Notes: a model not told the origin generated them from the letters alone. A stretch of 64,000 nt of DNA from Phytopseudomonas seleniipraecipitans (GCF_900102335.1 NZ_FNBM01000009.1:167387-231386); one strand, 5' to 3'; counted from the first letter of the stretch, positions 1 to 9,396 are shown. Numbers and translations: made by a program.

Positions 1-900
1 CGTCAGACGGAACTGCTGCAAGCGGTCAGCGTTGGCGCCCCGCCCGACATACTCAATCGCTCCGGGCAGAACTGGGGCGTATCTGCTTTCTCGCCGCAGG
101 GGCTGCAGCAGAGTGGTTTCCGCGCCTATATCGAAATGCTGCGCGCCAACCTGGCGCACGCTGGCGGTATGCGTATCGACCACGTGATGAGCATGCGCCG
201 CCTGTGGGTCATTCCAGAGGGCGCGGACTCTTCGGCAGGTGCCTACCTCAACTACCCGTCGCAGGACCTGCTGCGCCTGCTGTGTCTGGAGGCCGAGCGC
301 CACCGTGCACTGATCATCGGCGAAGATCTCGGTACCGTGCCTGACGGCCTGCGCGAGGAACTTGCGCAACGCAACATCCTGGGCATGCGCGTTCTCCTGT
401 TCGAACAGAACGATGGCCGTTTCCATCCAGCTGGGCATTGGCCCCAGGACGCCCTGGCGACTACGACCACACACGATTTGCCAAGCATTCGCGGCTGGCT
501 TGCCTCCCGCGACATTCATTGGCGCCAGGCCGCGGGCCACCGCAGCGACGACTACACCAGACAGGATCATGAATTGCGCGCTCACGAAACCCAGGCACTG
601 CATCAGGTCTTGCAAGAGCATGGCCATGCCACTGCCGATCAGATGGACGACAGCCAGCAGCTCGATGCGAGTATCGCGTTCATCGGCAGCACCCCGGCAC
701 CGCTGGTACTGCTGCCCCTCGAAGATGCCATGGCATCCAGCGAACAGCCCAACCTCCCGGGGCCTGGCGACGAACACCCGAACTGGCGCCGCCGTTGGCC
801 AGAGCAGGCGCAAGACATGCTTGACGCCCCGGCGGTAAGCCATCGCCTGCAGCGCTTGCAGTGGGCACGCAACCTGGTCGAGGGCACTCGCCATGAGTGA
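1..900 (+). CDS. malQ: 4-alpha-glucanotransferase (amylomaltase), 5' truncated by window edge
   Basis: The frame is open from base 1, so only the C-terminal ~299 residues are present. MalQ (GH77) transfers alpha-1,4-glucan segments between maltodextrins in the cytoplasm. Family signatures are visible: a GAPPD...GQNWG acceptor-loop motif near the start, GGMRIDHVM with the nucleophile Asp, IIGEDLGTVP with the acid/base Glu, and TTTHDLPSIRGW with the third carboxylate. The stop overlaps the treY start by 8 bp (ATGAGTGA), so the two are translationally coupled. In Pseudomonas this gene normally lies between treZ and treY; treZ would be just upstream of the window. Confidence 0.95.
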   Translation, partial: RQTELLQAVSVGAPPDILNRSGQNWGVSAFSPQGLQQSGFRAYIEMLRANLAHAGGMRIDHVMSMRRLWVIPEGADSSAGAYLNYPSQDLLRLLCLEAERHRALIIGEDLGTVPDGLREELAQRNILGMRVLLFEQNDGRFHPAGHWPQDALATTTTHDLPSIRGWLASRDIHWRQAAGHRSDDYTRQDHELRAHETQALHQVLQEHGHATADQMDDSQQLDASIAFIGSTPAPLVLLPLEDAMASSEQPNLPGPGDEHPNWRRRWPEQAQDMLDAPAVSHRLQRLQWARNLVEGTRHE

Positions 901-3697
901 CTTGCGCGCCACGGTTCGCCTGCAGTTTCACAAGGATTTCACCCTGGATGATGCGGTGCCGCTGGTGGACTACTTTGCCGGCCTCGGCATCAGCCACATC
1001 TATGCGTCGCCACTGCTCACCGCACGGCCTGGCTCCATGCATGGTTATGACGTGGTCGACCCGACTCGCGTCAACCCTGAGCTCGGCGGCGAAGCGGCGC
1101 TCAAGCGCCTGGTCGCTGCGTTGCGCAGCAAAGGCATGGGCTTGATCCTCGATATCGTCTCCAACCACATGGCCGTGGGCGGCGACGCCAACCCCTGGTG
1201 GCTGGACGTGCTGGAATGGGGCGTCAGCAGCCCGCACGCCAAGTTCTTCGACATTCATTGGCAGTCCCACGACCCGCTGCTGCGCGGCCAGCTGCTGGTG
1301 CCGTTCCTGCGCAGCGATTACGGCGAAGTGCTGGCCGCCGGCGAAATTGAGCTGCATTTCGATGCCGAGCATGGCCTGCTCTACGCCAGTCATTACGATC
1401 ACCGCTTCCCGCTCAATCCGCCGACTTACGGCGACGTGTTGCAGCGTAGCGAGCATCCCGGCCTGCAGGCACTCGGCAAGCGCTTTGCCGCCCTGCAGGA
1501 CAACCGCGAAGGTCAGCAACAGGCCAAGGCGCTGTTCGGTGAATTGGCCGAGCTGGGCAGCCAGGCCGGCGAGGCTATCGAGCACGCGTTTGCCAGCCTG
1601 CGGCCGACTGAAGACAACGGCTTCCAGGCCCTGCACGAATTGCTCGAACGCCAGCATTATCGCCTGGCCAGCTGGCGCACGGCGGCGGATGACATCAACT
1701 GGCGGCGCTTCTTCGACATCAACGAGCTCGGCGGCCTCAAGGTCGAGCGCCACGAGGTGTTCGAAGCGACCCACGCGAAGATTTTCGAACTGATCGAAAA
1801 TGGTCTGGTTGACGGCCTGCGCATCGACCATGTCGATGGCCTCGCCAACCCACGGGCCTATTGCCGCAAGCTGCGCCGCCGCGTTGAGCGTTTGCTCGCG
1901 CAGCGCCCTGCCGAATTACGCGGAGCGCGCTTCCCGATCTACGTCGAGAAAATCCTCGGCGAAGGTGAGCATCTGCCGCGCGACTGGGGCGTCGATGGCA
2001 CCACCGGTTATGAATTCATGAACCAGGTGTCGCTGTTGCAGCACGCCCCTGAAGGCGAAGCCGCATTGGCGCAGCTATGGAGCGAGACCAGCGGCCGTGA
2101 TGCCGACTTCATGGAAGAAGTGCGCCAGGCGCGCCATCTGGTACTGACTACCTCCCTGGCCGGCGACCTCGAAGCGCTCGCCCAAGGCTTGCTGCTGATC
2201 GCCCGGGATGACATCGCCACCCGCGACCTGACCCTCGGCGCCATTCGTCGCGCGGTGCTGGAGCTGATCGTGCACTTCCCGGTGTACCGCACCTATGTGT
2301 CTGCCGCGGGCCGCAGCGTCAGCGATCAGGCGGTGTTCGACCAGGCGCTGGAAGGCGCGCGTACTCGCCTGGCCGAAGGCGACTGGCCGCTGCTCGAGCA
2401 CCTCAATAGCTGGCTGGGCGCTCAGGCACTGTCCGAGCTGCAGCCAAGCCCACAGCGCAAGCTCAGGGCGAAAATGATCGAACGTTTCCAGCAACTGACC
2501 TCGCCCGCCGCCGCCAAGGCTGTGGAAGACACCGCCTGCTACCGCAGCGCCGTGCTGCTGTCGCGTAATGATGTGGGCTTCGACCCGCAGCAGTTCAGCG
2601 CGCCTATCGATGCCTTCCATGACGGCAGTGTGGAACGGGCCCGGCACTTCCCGGCCAACCTGCTGACCACCGCGACCCACGACCACAAACGTGGCGAAGA
2701 CACCCGTGCGCGCCTTGCCGTACTCAGCGAGCGTGCCGACTGGTTCGCCGCGCGCTGCCAACACTGGCGTGAGCTGGCTGCACCGCTGCGCGAAGAGCAG
2801 GATGACGGCATGGCGCCCTCGCCCGGCGACGAGCTGATGCTGCTGCAAATTCTGTTGGCCTGCTGGCCGCTGGATTTGCAGGCAGATGACGCCAACGGCT
2901 TGCAGGCATTTGCCGAGCGGCTGATCGCCTGGCAGGAAAAGGCCGTGCGCGAAGCCAAGCTGCGCAGCACCTGGAGCAACCCCAACGGTACTTATGAGAG
3001 CGCCTGCCGGGCCTATCTGGAACGCCTGCTGGGCAGCGATGAATGCCGCGAGTTGCGTGAGCAGATCCGCACCGCGGCCATGCAATTGGCTCCTGCCGGA
3101 GCGTTGAACAGCCTGGCCCAAAGCCTGTTGCGCATGAGCGTGCCGGGTGTGCCGGATCTGTATCAGGGCTGCGAGTTCTGGGACTTCTCGCTAGTCGACC
3201 CGGACAACCGCCGCCCCGTGGATTTCGCTGCCCGCCAGCAGGCGTTGCAGGCCAAGGAATCCATCAGCCAAGCGCTGGTCCACTGGCACGATGGTCACGT
3301 CAAGCAGGCGTTGATTGCCGCAACCCTGACCGCGCGCCAGCAGCAGGCAACGGTATTCGCCACGGGCGATTACCAGCCGCTGACCGTGCACGGTCAACAC
3401 GCCGACAAGCTGCTCGCCTTCCTGCGCAGCGACGGCGACAGCCACGCGTTGGTCGTAGTGCCTTGCCGCGCTGCCGACCTGCTGGGCGACAGCCCACTGC
3501 CGCTGATCCCACATGACCAATGGGGCGACACCCGTATCGCTCTGCCGCCTGTGCTGGCGGGCAAAACGCTGCACAGCGTGTTCTGCCCTGCCGACCCGCT
3601 AACGAACGACGGCCACCTCGCCGTCAGCGATGTGCTGCGTGAGGTTCCCGTCAATCTGCTGATCGCCCCTAGCCAACCTCAGGAGTCACACCCATGA
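893..3697 (+). CDS. treY: Maltooligosyl trehalose synthase
   Basis: This 934-residue GH13 enzyme converts the reducing-end alpha-1,4 bond of maltooligosaccharides to the alpha,alpha-1,1 bond of trehalose (first step of the TreY-TreZ route). Signatures include an N-terminal RLQFHKDFTLDDA segment, SHIYASPLLTARPGSMHGYD, the nucleophile region LRIDHVDGLANP near residue 308, the acid/base region YVEKILGEGEHLP, and TTATHDHKRGEDTRAR, which is characteristic of TreY. The length matches the long bacterial TreY form. It overlaps malQ by 8 bp and the downstream DUF2934 gene by 4 bp, indicating one operon. Confidence 0.96.
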   Translation: MSDLRATVRLQFHKDFTLDDAVPLVDYFAGLGISHIYASPLLTARPGSMHGYDVVDPTRVNPELGGEAALKRLVAALRSKGMGLILDIVSNHMAVGGDANPWWLDVLEWGVSSPHAKFFDIHWQSHDPLLRGQLLVPFLRSDYGEVLAAGEIELHFDAEHGLLYASHYDHRFPLNPPTYGDVLQRSEHPGLQALGKRFAALQDNREGQQQAKALFGELAELGSQAGEAIEHAFASLRPTEDNGFQALHELLERQHYRLASWRTAADDINWRRFFDINELGGLKVERHEVFEATHAKIFELIENGLVDGLRIDHVDGLANPRAYCRKLRRRVERLLAQRPAELRGARFPIYVEKILGEGEHLPRDWGVDGTTGYEFMNQVSLLQHAPEGEAALAQLWSETSGRDADFMEEVRQARHLVLTTSLAGDLEALAQGLLLIARDDIATRDLTLGAIRRAVLELIVHFPVYRTYVSAAGRSVSDQAVFDQALEGARTRLAEGDWPLLEHLNSWLGAQALSELQPSPQRKLRAKMIERFQQLTSPAAAKAVEDTACYRSAVLLSRNDVGFDPQQFSAPIDAFHDGSVERARHFPANLLTTATHDHKRGEDTRARLAVLSERADWFAARCQHWRELAAPLREEQDDGMAPSPGDELMLLQILLACWPLDLQADDANGLQAFAERLIAWQEKAVREAKLRSTWSNPNGTYESACRAYLERLLGSDECRELREQIRTAAMQLAPAGALNSLAQSLLRMSVPGVPDLYQGCEFWDFSLVDPDNRRPVDFAARQQALQAKESISQALVHWHDGHVKQALIAATLTARQQQATVFATGDYQPLTVHGQHADKLLAFLRSDGDSHALVVVPCRAADLLGDSPLPLIPHDQWGDTRIALPPVLAGKTLHSVFCPADPLTNDGHLAVSDVLREVPVNLLIAPSQPQESHP

Positions 3698-4026
3698 GCG
3701 CAAAAGAAGAACGCATCCGTGAATTCGCCTACCAGATCTGGGAATCCGAAGGGAAACCCAATGGCCACGCCAAGCGCCACTGGGAAATGGCCACAAAGCT
3801 GGTAGAAGCCGAACAAACGCCGTCGGGCAAGGCCGCAGCGGCCAGCAAGCGCGCAGCCAAGCCGAAGGCCGCGGATCCCGAGCCAGCCGCTGCAAGCAAG
3901 CCCCGCGCACGCAAGCCCGCAGCACCCGCCGAGGCGGAGAAACCAGCACTGCTCAAACCTGCCAAGGCGCCGGCCAAGGCCAAACCTGCCGCCGCCAAAG
4001 CCACCCCCAAGAAACCCAAGGCCTGA
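3694..4026 (+). CDS. DUF2934 domain protein with Lys/Ala/Pro-rich tail
   Basis: The 110-residue protein has two parts. Residues ~4-40 (EERIREFAYQIWESEGKP...HWEMATKLVE) match the short DUF2934 helical domain. Residues ~45-110 form a low-complexity Ala/Lys/Pro tail resembling histone H1 or AlgP tails, which suggests nucleic-acid or polyanion binding (inference). The start overlaps the treY stop by 4 bp, and treX begins 18 bp downstream. The gene is therefore embedded in the trehalose operon, as in other pseudomonads where a DUF2934 gene sits between treY and glgX. Its function is unknown. Confidence 0.85.
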   Translation: MSAKEERIREFAYQIWESEGKPNGHAKRHWEMATKLVEAEQTPSGKAAAASKRAAKPKAADPEPAAASKPRARKPAAPAEAEKPALLKPAKAPAKAKPAAAKATPKKPKA

Positions 4027-4044
4027 CACCAGGAGCCACCCAGA

Positions 4045-6174
4045 ATGAGTCAACCACGCTCGCGTATTACCGAAGGTCAACCCTTTCCTCTAGGGTCGAC
4101 CTGGGATGGTTTGGGCGTTAACTTCGCGCTCTTCTCGGCCCACGCCACCAAGGTCGAACTGTGCATTTTCGATTCCGACGGTCTGGAGGAGATTGAGCGC
4201 ATCGAATTGCCGGAGTACACCGACGAAATCTGGCACGGCTACCTGCCCGATGCCCATCCGGGGCTGGTCTACGGCTACCGCGTATACGGCCCTTACGAGC
4301 CGGAAGCCGGGCACCGTTTCAACCCCAACAAGTTGCTGATCGACCCGTACGCCAAGCAACTGGTCGGCGAGCTGAAGTGGTCGGAAGCACTGTTCGGCTA
4401 TGAAATTGGCCACCCAGACGGCGACCTCAGTTTCGACGAGCGCGACAGTGCGCCTTTCGTGCCCAAGTGCAAGGTGATCGACCCTGCGTACACCTGGGGC
4501 AAGCACCGCAGCCATCGCGTGGACTGGGACAAGACCGTCCTCTACGAAGCCCACCTGCGCGGCCTGACCATGCGCCACCCGGCAGTGCCCGATGACAAGC
4601 GCGGCACGTTCGCCGGGCTGGCCAACGCCGAGGTGATCAAGCACATCCGCAAGCTGGGTGTGTCCTCGGTTGAGCTGTTGCCTGTACATGCCTTCGTCAA
4701 CGACCAGCACTTGCTGGAAAAGGGCATGAACAACTACTGGGGCTATAACAGCATCGGCTTTTTCGCGCCCCACCCACGTTACTCGGCCAGCGGTCACATC
4801 AACGAGTTCAAGGAGATGGTCGCGCACTTGCACGACGCCGGTTTGGAGCTGATTCTCGATGTGGTCTACAACCATACCGCCGAGGGCAACGAGCTCGGCC
4901 CTACTCTGTCCATGCGCGGTATCGACAACGCCAGTTACTACCGGCTGATGCCCGACGACAAGCGCTACTACATCAACGATTCGGGCACCGGTAACACGCT
5001 CGATCTGAGCCACCCGTGTGTGCTGCAGATGGTCACCGACTCGCTGCGCTACTGGGCCAAGGAAATGGGTGTCGACGGCTTCCGTTTCGACCTCGCGACC
5101 ATCCTCGCTCGCGCCCACGATGGCTACGACGAACGCCACAGCTTCCTTGTCGCCTGTCGCCAGGACCCGGTGCTGAGCAAGGTCAAGCTGATTGCCGAGC
5201 CGTGGGACTGCGGCCCCGGCGGTTATCAGGTCGGTGGTTTCCCGCCGGGCTGGGCCGAGTGGAACGACAAGTTCCGCGACAACGTGCGCGGCTTCTGGAA
5301 AGGCGACGAAGGCCAACTGGCCGAGCTTGCGAGCCGCCTGACGGCCTCGGGCGATCTGTACAACCAGCGTGGCCGCCGGCCGTTCACCTCGGTGAATTTC
5401 ATCACCGCCCACGACGGCTTCACCCTCAATGACCTCGTGTCGTACAACGACAAGCACAACGAGGACAACGATGAGAACAACCAGGACGGCAGCAACAACA
5501 ACCTGTCCTGGAACCACGGCGTCGAGGGTCCGACCGACGATCCGGAAATCAATGACCTGCGCTTCCGCCAGATGCGCAACTTCATGGCCACCCTGCTGCT
5601 CGCTCAAGGCACGCCGATGCTGGTGGCTGGCGATGAGTTCGCGCGTACCCAGCACGGCAACAACAATGCCTACTGCCAGGACAGTGAAATCGGTTGGATC
5701 GACTGGAACCTTGGTGAGCAGGGCAAGCAACTGCAAACCTTCGTCAGCCGCTTGATCAAGCTGCGCATGAGCTACCCGATTCTGCGTCGCGGGCGCTTCT
5801 TCGTCGGCGCCTACAACGAGGAATTGGGCGTCAAGGACGTCACCTGGCTGGCACCGAACGGCGAGGAAATGAGCGAAGAAAACTGGCACGACCCGCATGC
5901 CCGCTGCATGGGCATGCTGCTCGATGGCCGTGCTCAGCCGACCGGCATTCGCCGTAGCGGCGCTGACGCGACCTTGCTGCTGGTAGTCAATGCGCACCAT
6001 GACGTGGTCAATTTCCGCCTGCCGGAAGTTGCCCAGGGCAGCCACTGGACCTGCATGATCGACACCAACCGCACCGACGAGCTGGAAGACGAAACCTTCC
6101 AGTTCGGCAGCGAGTTCATCGTCACCCACCGTTCGCTGGTGCTCTTCGAGCTTCAGAAGGAAAAGGTGGTATGA
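4045..6174 (+). CDS. glgX: Glycogen debranching enzyme (GlgX/TreX type)
   Basis: The 709-residue GH13 isoamylase-type enzyme hydrolyses alpha-1,6 branches of glycogen to give linear maltodextrins for TreY and MalQ. An N-terminal CBM48-like region starts with ITEGQPFPLGSTWDGLGVNF. Catalytic regions follow: DVVYNHTAEGNELGPTLS, VDGFRFDLATIL (nucleophile, residue ~342), LIAEPWDCGPGGYQVG (acid/base, ~382) and FITAHDGFTLNDLVSYNDKHN. AGGAG lies 10-15 bp before the ATG. The stop overlaps the next ATG by 4 bp, so transcription probably continues into the following cassette. The symbol treX is also used. Confidence 0.96.
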   Translation: MSQPRSRITEGQPFPLGSTWDGLGVNFALFSAHATKVELCIFDSDGLEEIERIELPEYTDEIWHGYLPDAHPGLVYGYRVYGPYEPEAGHRFNPNKLLIDPYAKQLVGELKWSEALFGYEIGHPDGDLSFDERDSAPFVPKCKVIDPAYTWGKHRSHRVDWDKTVLYEAHLRGLTMRHPAVPDDKRGTFAGLANAEVIKHIRKLGVSSVELLPVHAFVNDQHLLEKGMNNYWGYNSIGFFAPHPRYSASGHINEFKEMVAHLHDAGLELILDVVYNHTAEGNELGPTLSMRGIDNASYYRLMPDDKRYYINDSGTGNTLDLSHPCVLQMVTDSLRYWAKEMGVDGFRFDLATILARAHDGYDERHSFLVACRQDPVLSKVKLIAEPWDCGPGGYQVGGFPPGWAEWNDKFRDNVRGFWKGDEGQLAELASRLTASGDLYNQRGRRPFTSVNFITAHDGFTLNDLVSYNDKHNEDNDENNQDGSNNNLSWNHGVEGPTDDPEINDLRFRQMRNFMATLLLAQGTPMLVAGDEFARTQHGNNNAYCQDSEIGWIDWNLGEQGKQLQTFVSRLIKLRMSYPILRRGRFFVGAYNEELGVKDVTWLAPNGEEMSEENWHDPHARCMGMLLDGRAQPTGIRRSGADATLLLVVNAHHDVVNFRLPEVAQGSHWTCMIDTNRTDELEDETFQFGSEFIVTHRSLVLFELQKEKVV

Positions 6175-7214
6175 ACGGCGGCGGCCATTCGACAGAGCGC
6201 CTTGGTGTCCTGCTGAATGAGCTGCCGCTTGCTGCACCGATACACTCCGAGGCCCTCGCCCACGCGTTGCAAACGCTGTGTCGCGCGGGCCTCGACCAAT
6301 TACCGCAGCCTGGCCACGGCCAGACCCTGCAACGCTGGCAGGCGCTGGCGGCCGTAGCGGCGCACGACCTGAGCCTGTGCAAGCTGTACGAAGGCCACAC
6401 CGACGCGCTGGCGATTCTCGAGCACCACGCCGTGCCCGCGCCGGTCGACAGCACCTGGGGCATGTGGGCCGCCGAGCCGCCGCAGGCCCGCGTCACTGTT
6501 GATACCGACATCGATGCCAAGCAGCCTGAAGCCGGCGCGCGCTTGTACGGTCGCAAGGCCTGGTGCTCAGGCGCCAAGGTGCTCAGCCATGGCCTGCTGA
6601 CCGCATGGAACAGTCGCGGCGAACAGCAATTGGTCGCCGTGGCGCTGGCCCAACCGGGTGTACACGTCACCGACCAAGGCTGGCAGGCGATCGGTATGCA
6701 AGCCACGCAAAGCGTCGAAATCGAGTTCGATGATGCCCATGGTCTGCTCGTCGGCCCCGCCAACGGCTATCTGCAACGACCCGGATTCTGGCAAGGCGGC
6801 GCGGGCATTGCTGCCTGCTGGTACGGCTCGGCGCAAACCATCGGTGAAGCGCTGCGCAAGCACTGTGCCCGGCACGATGAACCCCACGCCCTCGCCCACC
6901 TTGGCCAGGTCGACACTGCTTTGCTGGCAGCGGCCACCGCCCTGCGCGAGTGCGCCAGCTGGATCGACGACAATCAGCACGCCGATGCTGAACTGCCGGT
7001 GCGACGGGTACGCGCGGTGTGTGAGAACAGCGCCGAGCAGGTCATTCATCACGTCGGCCGCGCTCTGGGCGCAGCGCCCTATTGCCGCGACGCCACGCTT
7101 GCCCAACACCTTGCCGATTTGCCCGTGTACCTGCGCCAGAGCCATGCCGAGCGCGACCTCGCGGCATTGGGCCAGCTGGCGGCGCGCCAACCACAAGGAA
7201 GCTGGATGTTATGA
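6171..7214 (+). CDS. Acyl-CoA dehydrogenase-like protein
   Basis: This 347-residue protein has the layout of the acyl-CoA dehydrogenase superfamily: an all-helical N-terminus, a central beta region with YGRKAWCSGAKVLSHGLLTA (equivalent to the flavin/substrate-binding strand segment) and a C-terminal helical bundle containing VIHHVGRALGAAPYCRD. I could not identify the usual catalytic Glu, so the reaction is unclear; flavin-dependent oxidation is an inference from the fold. It overlaps glgX and the PIG-L gene by 4 bp each, making it the first member of a tightly coupled four-gene cassette. Confidence 0.78.
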   Translation: MNGGGHSTERLGVLLNELPLAAPIHSEALAHALQTLCRAGLDQLPQPGHGQTLQRWQALAAVAAHDLSLCKLYEGHTDALAILEHHAVPAPVDSTWGMWAAEPPQARVTVDTDIDAKQPEAGARLYGRKAWCSGAKVLSHGLLTAWNSRGEQQLVAVALAQPGVHVTDQGWQAIGMQATQSVEIEFDDAHGLLVGPANGYLQRPGFWQGGAGIAACWYGSAQTIGEALRKHCARHDEPHALAHLGQVDTALLAAATALRECASWIDDNQHADAELPVRRVRAVCENSAEQVIHHVGRALGAAPYCRDATLAQHLADLPVYLRQSHAERDLAALGQLAARQPQGSWML

Positions 7215-7969
7215 ATACCAATCCGATTCAGGGACAGGGCACCTCGCCCCAAGCGTGGAAAGCCTCACGTCGCCTCGCCGCAGTGGCCGATATCGATGGC
7301 GCCGAGCTGGTGCCGGTTGGCTCGCGGGCAGTGATCATCTCACCGCACCCGGACGACGAGATTCTCGGCTGTGGCGGCCTGCTGCAGTGGCTCGCCCGCG
7401 AACATCGCCAGGTTCTGCTGATTTCCGTCACAGACGGCAGCGCCAGCCACCCGACATCCAGCTATTGGACACCCGAGCGGCTGAGCATCGCCAGGCCGCT
7501 GGAAAGCGCCGACGCCCTCAAACGCCTCGGCCTGCCGCTCAACCAGATGCAATGGGTCCATGGTGGCTTTCCGGATACCGGCGTTGCCAGCCGGGAAAGC
7601 GAGCTGGTGGCGTTTCTCAGCACTTACCTGCAACCCAGCGACGTGGTGTTCACCACCTGGAGAGAGGACGGCCATAGCGACCACGAGGCGGTGGGTCGGG
7701 CCTCGCTTGCCGCCACCCAGGCGCGTGGCGCGCGGGTGCACGAGATACCCGTGTGGGCTTGGCATTGGGCCAGCCCGGAAGATCCGCGCATTCCATGGGA
7801 TCGAGCTCGCAAACTACCGCTGGACAAATGGGCCCAGGCGCGCAAACGCCACGCCATCCAGGCCTTCGCCAGCCAGTTGTATAGCGACCCGGATACCGGC
7901 CACGAGCCCGTGCTCTCCGCGGTGACAGTTGAACGTCTGCAGCAACCGTTCGAGGTGGTGTTTTTATGA
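7211..7969 (+). CDS. PIG-L/LmbE family N-deacetylase
   Basis: The ATG at 7211, overlapping the preceding stop by 4 bp, gives a 252-residue protein. The frame is open further upstream, but that part lies inside the previous gene. PIG-L enzymes are zinc-dependent deacetylases of N-acetylated sugars or sugar conjugates. The hallmark zinc motif SPHPDDEILGCGG is near residue 40, and the distal WREDGHSDHEAVGRAS supplies further ligands and catalytic residues. No signal peptide is visible, so it is probably cytoplasmic. Flanking by a methyltransferase and a glycosyltransferase suggests it frees an amino group on a glycoconjugate for later modification (inference). Confidence 0.9.
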   Translation: MNTNPIQGQGTSPQAWKASRRLAAVADIDGAELVPVGSRAVIISPHPDDEILGCGGLLQWLAREHRQVLLISVTDGSASHPTSSYWTPERLSIARPLESADALKRLGLPLNQMQWVHGGFPDTGVASRESELVAFLSTYLQPSDVVFTTWREDGHSDHEAVGRASLAATQARGARVHEIPVWAWHWASPEDPRIPWDRARKLPLDKWAQARKRHAIQAFASQLYSDPDTGHEPVLSAVTVERLQQPFEVVFL

Positions 7970-8592
7970 GCGTGGCCGACAACTACTTCGAGAAGCTCTA
8001 CCGGAGCAGCGAGGATCCCTGGTCGTTTCGTGAACGCTGGTATGAACAGCGCAAGCGCAACTTGACGCTGGCCGCCTTGCCGCGCAGCCATTACGGCAAC
8101 ATTTTCGAGCCGGGTTGCGCCAATGGTGAACTCAGCGTGCGCCTGGCTGAACGCTGCAGCCAACTGCTGTGCAGCGACACCTCGGCAATCGCTCTGGAGC
8201 TGGCGCGTACTCGCCTTGAGCATCGCTGCAACGTGCGCTTGCTGCAAACCCGCCTGCCTGAGCAATGGCCGCAGGGCCGCTTCGACCTGATCGTGCTCAG
8301 TGAGCTGTGCTACTACCTCGACAGCGAGGACCTCGACCGGCTTATCGAACACGCGCGGGCCTCGCTCAACCAGGGCGGCAACCTGCTCGCCTGCCATTGG
8401 CGCTGGCCGATCGATGAATGCCCGTTGAGCGGTGACGAGGTCCACCAGCGCCTGCATGCCGGGCTTGGCCTGCCGCGCCTGTCGCGCCTCGAAGAAGCCG
8501 ACATGCTCCTCGAAGTCTGGGGCACCCAGCCGACCTCGGTGGCGCAGCGCGAGGGCCTTGCGCCGCTCGCTGGACACGAGTCCACAGCGTGA
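7966..8592 (+). CDS. NodS-like SAM-dependent methyltransferase
   Basis: This is a 208-residue class I methyltransferase. The N-terminal pattern YFEKLYRSSEDPWSFRERWY followed by a run of basic residues is typical of the NodS family. The SAM-binding motif I is IFEPGCANGELSVRLAE, and FDLIVLSELCYYL corresponds to the motif II/III region. NodS itself N-methylates the deacetylated glucosamine of rhizobial Nod factors. Here the gene directly follows a sugar deacetylase, so N-methylation of a freed amino group is plausible but not shown. The 4-bp ATGA and GTGA overlaps indicate coupling on both sides. Confidence 0.88.
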   Translation: MSVADNYFEKLYRSSEDPWSFRERWYEQRKRNLTLAALPRSHYGNIFEPGCANGELSVRLAERCSQLLCSDTSAIALELARTRLEHRCNVRLLQTRLPEQWPQGRFDLIVLSELCYYLDSEDLDRLIEHARASLNQGGNLLACHWRWPIDECPLSGDEVHQRLHAGLGLPRLSRLEEADMLLEVWGTQPTSVAQREGLAPLAGHESTA

Positions 8593-9233
8593 TTGGCATC
8601 GTCATCCCCGCCCACAATGAAGAGCAATATCTCGACCAGTGTCTGGACGCAGCGCTGACCGCGGCTGCTCATCCCGAGCTGGATGAGCCTGTGCGCATCC
8701 TCGTGGTGCTGGACAGCTGCAGTGACGGTTCTGCGTCAATCGCTGCCAATTACCCGGTCGATGTTTTGTCTGTATGTGCACATAACGTCGGCCTGGCGCG
8801 GGCCGCTGGGGTGGAGTGGCTGCTGTCCCATGGCGCCAGCTGGCTCGCCTGCTCCGATGCCGACAGCCGCGTCGCGCCGGACTGGTTAGTGCAACAGCGC
8901 CGTCTGAACGCCGATATGGTGTGCGGTACGGTGCAGATCGCTGAATGGGGAGACCTCGGCGAAGCGCTGCAGGCGCGCTACCACAGCGCTTACCACGCCC
9001 GCGACGGGCATCGGCACATCCATGGTGCCAACCTGTCGTTCAGCGCCAGCGCCTATCGGCACGCCGGTGGATTCAAGATGCTGCCGGTGAACGAAGACGT
9101 TCAGCTCGTAGCGGCCTTCGAACGAATTGGCGCGCGTATCGCCTGGAGCTGTCTGCCGCAGGTGTATACCAGTGCGCGGCTTGACTGCCGCGCGCGCGGC
9201 GGCTTCGGCGATTACCTGAAATCATTGCTCTAG
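8589..9233 (+). CDS. GT2-family glycosyltransferase
   Basis: A GTG start overlaps the previous stop by 4 bp and gives 214 residues. The GT-A fold is evident: IGIVIPAHNEEQYLDQCLDA at the N-terminus, ILVVLDSCSDGSASIAA, and the DxD-type metal/nucleotide motif WLACSDADSRVAPDWL near residue 98. A later FKMLPVNEDVQLVAAF corresponds to the ED acceptor/base motif of GT2 enzymes. No transmembrane segments are evident, so it is a soluble transferase. It is the last gene of the cassette; 163 bp without a gene follow. Donor and acceptor are unknown. Confidence 0.88.
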   Translation: MIGIVIPAHNEEQYLDQCLDAALTAAAHPELDEPVRILVVLDSCSDGSASIAANYPVDVLSVCAHNVGLARAAGVEWLLSHGASWLACSDADSRVAPDWLVQQRRLNADMVCGTVQIAEWGDLGEALQARYHSAYHARDGHRHIHGANLSFSASAYRHAGGFKMLPVNEDVQLVAAFERIGARIAWSCLPQVYTSARLDCRARGGFGDYLKSLL

Positions 9234-9396
9234 CAGGCGTAAATGCTGCCCTCACGCAGCGCCTACACCGTAAAAACCTTGAACCGCCGCCCTGCCCGTC
9301 CAGTCGGAATTTAACGATGCCTGGAACACCGATGGCTGCCCCACGCAGCCACCAGGCGCCTCGCTGAACCACCTTGACCACCGACCGGAGGACAGA

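Noticed and set aside
4090..6237. Long minus-strand open frame (715 codons) opposite glgX
   Set aside because: It lies wholly antisense to a well-supported GH13 gene, has low-complexity Val/Gln/His-rich translation and no family motifs; high GC explains the length.
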